A stretch of DNA of 64,000 bases from Elgaria multicarinata webbii (Eukaryota > Chordata > Lepidosauria > Squamata > Anguidae): positions 18,618,006 to 18,682,005 of the forward strand of contig NC_086171.1 of NCBI RefSeq assembly GCF_023053635.1, given 5' to 3'. How positions within the stretch are numbered: position 1 is the first letter of the stretch; every line of letters begins with the position of its first letter. Below are positions 63,155-64,000 of this stretch, in pieces. The notes beneath the pieces were generated by a model. It did not search any database and was not told where the DNA came from. It worked only from the letters and a program-made list of their open reading frames with translations. The translations under genes and the position numbers were made by a program.

Positions 63155-64000
63155 TCATAGATAAACTTGGTTACGTTTGAGAAATAGGGAGAAAGGGACT
63201 CATTCAAAGTTCTCATCGAAAAGGAGGATTTAGAGGGATCTGAAGGAAGGTGGGCGGGGGGCATGAATGAAACAACATGCCAGCCCTTCAAAAGGAATAA
63301 GGAGTTACCTGGAGATTTGTTCTACAATGTCTCTGCGCCCTTTTCTTAGTGATGTTCCACTAAGCTGACCTTGCTTATTCTTTGTTGTGCTGTTTGGGCC
63401 AGTGGGACCAGCAGACGGATCACCATAATTGCTCTGCTAAGCTTACAGATGTTCAGTGCAAGGAATCAAATTACTGAAAACACCCTACAAATGCAATTTG
63501 TTCTCCAGATGCCCAGTGATGCAACCTCAGATGCTGGGGCCCGTCCACACTCTTCTCCCCACAAAGAAACCTTACAAAATTGCCTGCCAATCTCCAGGAC
63601 TCACTTTTCCATGTTGCCCCTGCAGTAGAAATAAACAACATGTCCTATTCTACGTATGCAAGCCAGCATTCCACTTACTCAAGCTGATGGATCCTCATAG
63701 GGATTCATCAGGAAGCAGCAAAAGTATGAGATTATTTATTGACCAGTTTGTACTGCTAAGAACTTCTTTAAAAGTATTACGGGAGAGATGTCATAATGAA
63801 TAGCGTGTGTGCTTTTATTGCTTACTATACTCAAGGCTTTCCTGTCAGCATGCTAGCCACATCCCTATAGAGCCTCTTTTGCTTTTATTCTTCCAGATCA
63901 CATGAAATGTGGTTTCAGCCTATGGTCTGTCATGTGTTCAAGGTAATTAGATTGCTTTTGATTATACAGAATGATCCCAGTGCTCCAGACATATGTCCAT
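63155..64000. other. Intergenic DNA, nothing recognised
   Basis: Two overlapping + frames (63371-63628, 63456-63803) have no domain pattern, splice structure or promoter. The window ends here without a new gene. Confidence 0.45.

Noticed and set aside
59255-64000. First exon of GPNMB, the next gene in human
   Set aside because: No signal peptide or conserved GPNMB sequence found; the gene probably begins beyond the window.
1-64000. CRISPR arrays, operons or bacterial-type systems
   Set aside because: No regularly spaced repeats or prokaryotic gene organisation; the window is clearly vertebrate nuclear DNA.

Overview
The window is a vertebrate genomic segment, most likely from a squamate reptile (lizard). 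Two ordinary multi-exon host genes lie on the + strand with GT-AG introns. The space around them is packed with the repeat mixture typical of squamates: CR1, L2-group and R4/Dong-like LINEs, tRNA-derived SINEs, and hAT-, Harbinger- and Tc1/mariner-like DNA elements. The species is an inference from repeat content and from the two proteins; no database search was possible.

Layout. Bases 1-25,050 hold no recognisable host gene. They contain scattered transposon fossils, a hAT element with a perfect 8-bp target-site duplication (9574-11738) whose left junction was later copied in inverted orientation (11937-12402), an R4/Dong-like LINE fragment (14010-14830), another LINE 3' region (17641-18450), and a long, little-decayed CR1 on the minus strand (20082-23560). 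That CR1 keeps an ORF1 with an SGNH-esterase signature. A GC-rich promoter (about 25050-25498) precedes KLHL7 (coding 25499-46344, 11 coding exons, 586 aa). A 5-kb spacer follows, then a second GC-rich promoter with ETS-type motifs and NUP42 (coding 51752-59022, 7 exons, 409 aa). Bases 59,255-64,000 show repeats only.

The gene order KLHL7-NUP42, both on the same strand, matches what is known for human 7p15.3 and supports orthology. KLHL7 is a BTB-BACK-Kelch substrate adaptor for CUL3 ubiquitin ligase. NUP42 is a CCCH-finger FG nucleoporin that works with GLE1 in mRNA export. Nothing in the sequence ties the two proteins into one pathway; they look like conserved neighbours.

I did not find a new multi-gene system. 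The observations most worth a second look concern genome structure: the inverted copy of a hAT insertion junction, the nested insertion and internal deletion in the CR1, a perfect 36-bp palindrome in KLHL7 intron 8, and a family of at least ten ~85-bp palindromic repeats spread across the window.
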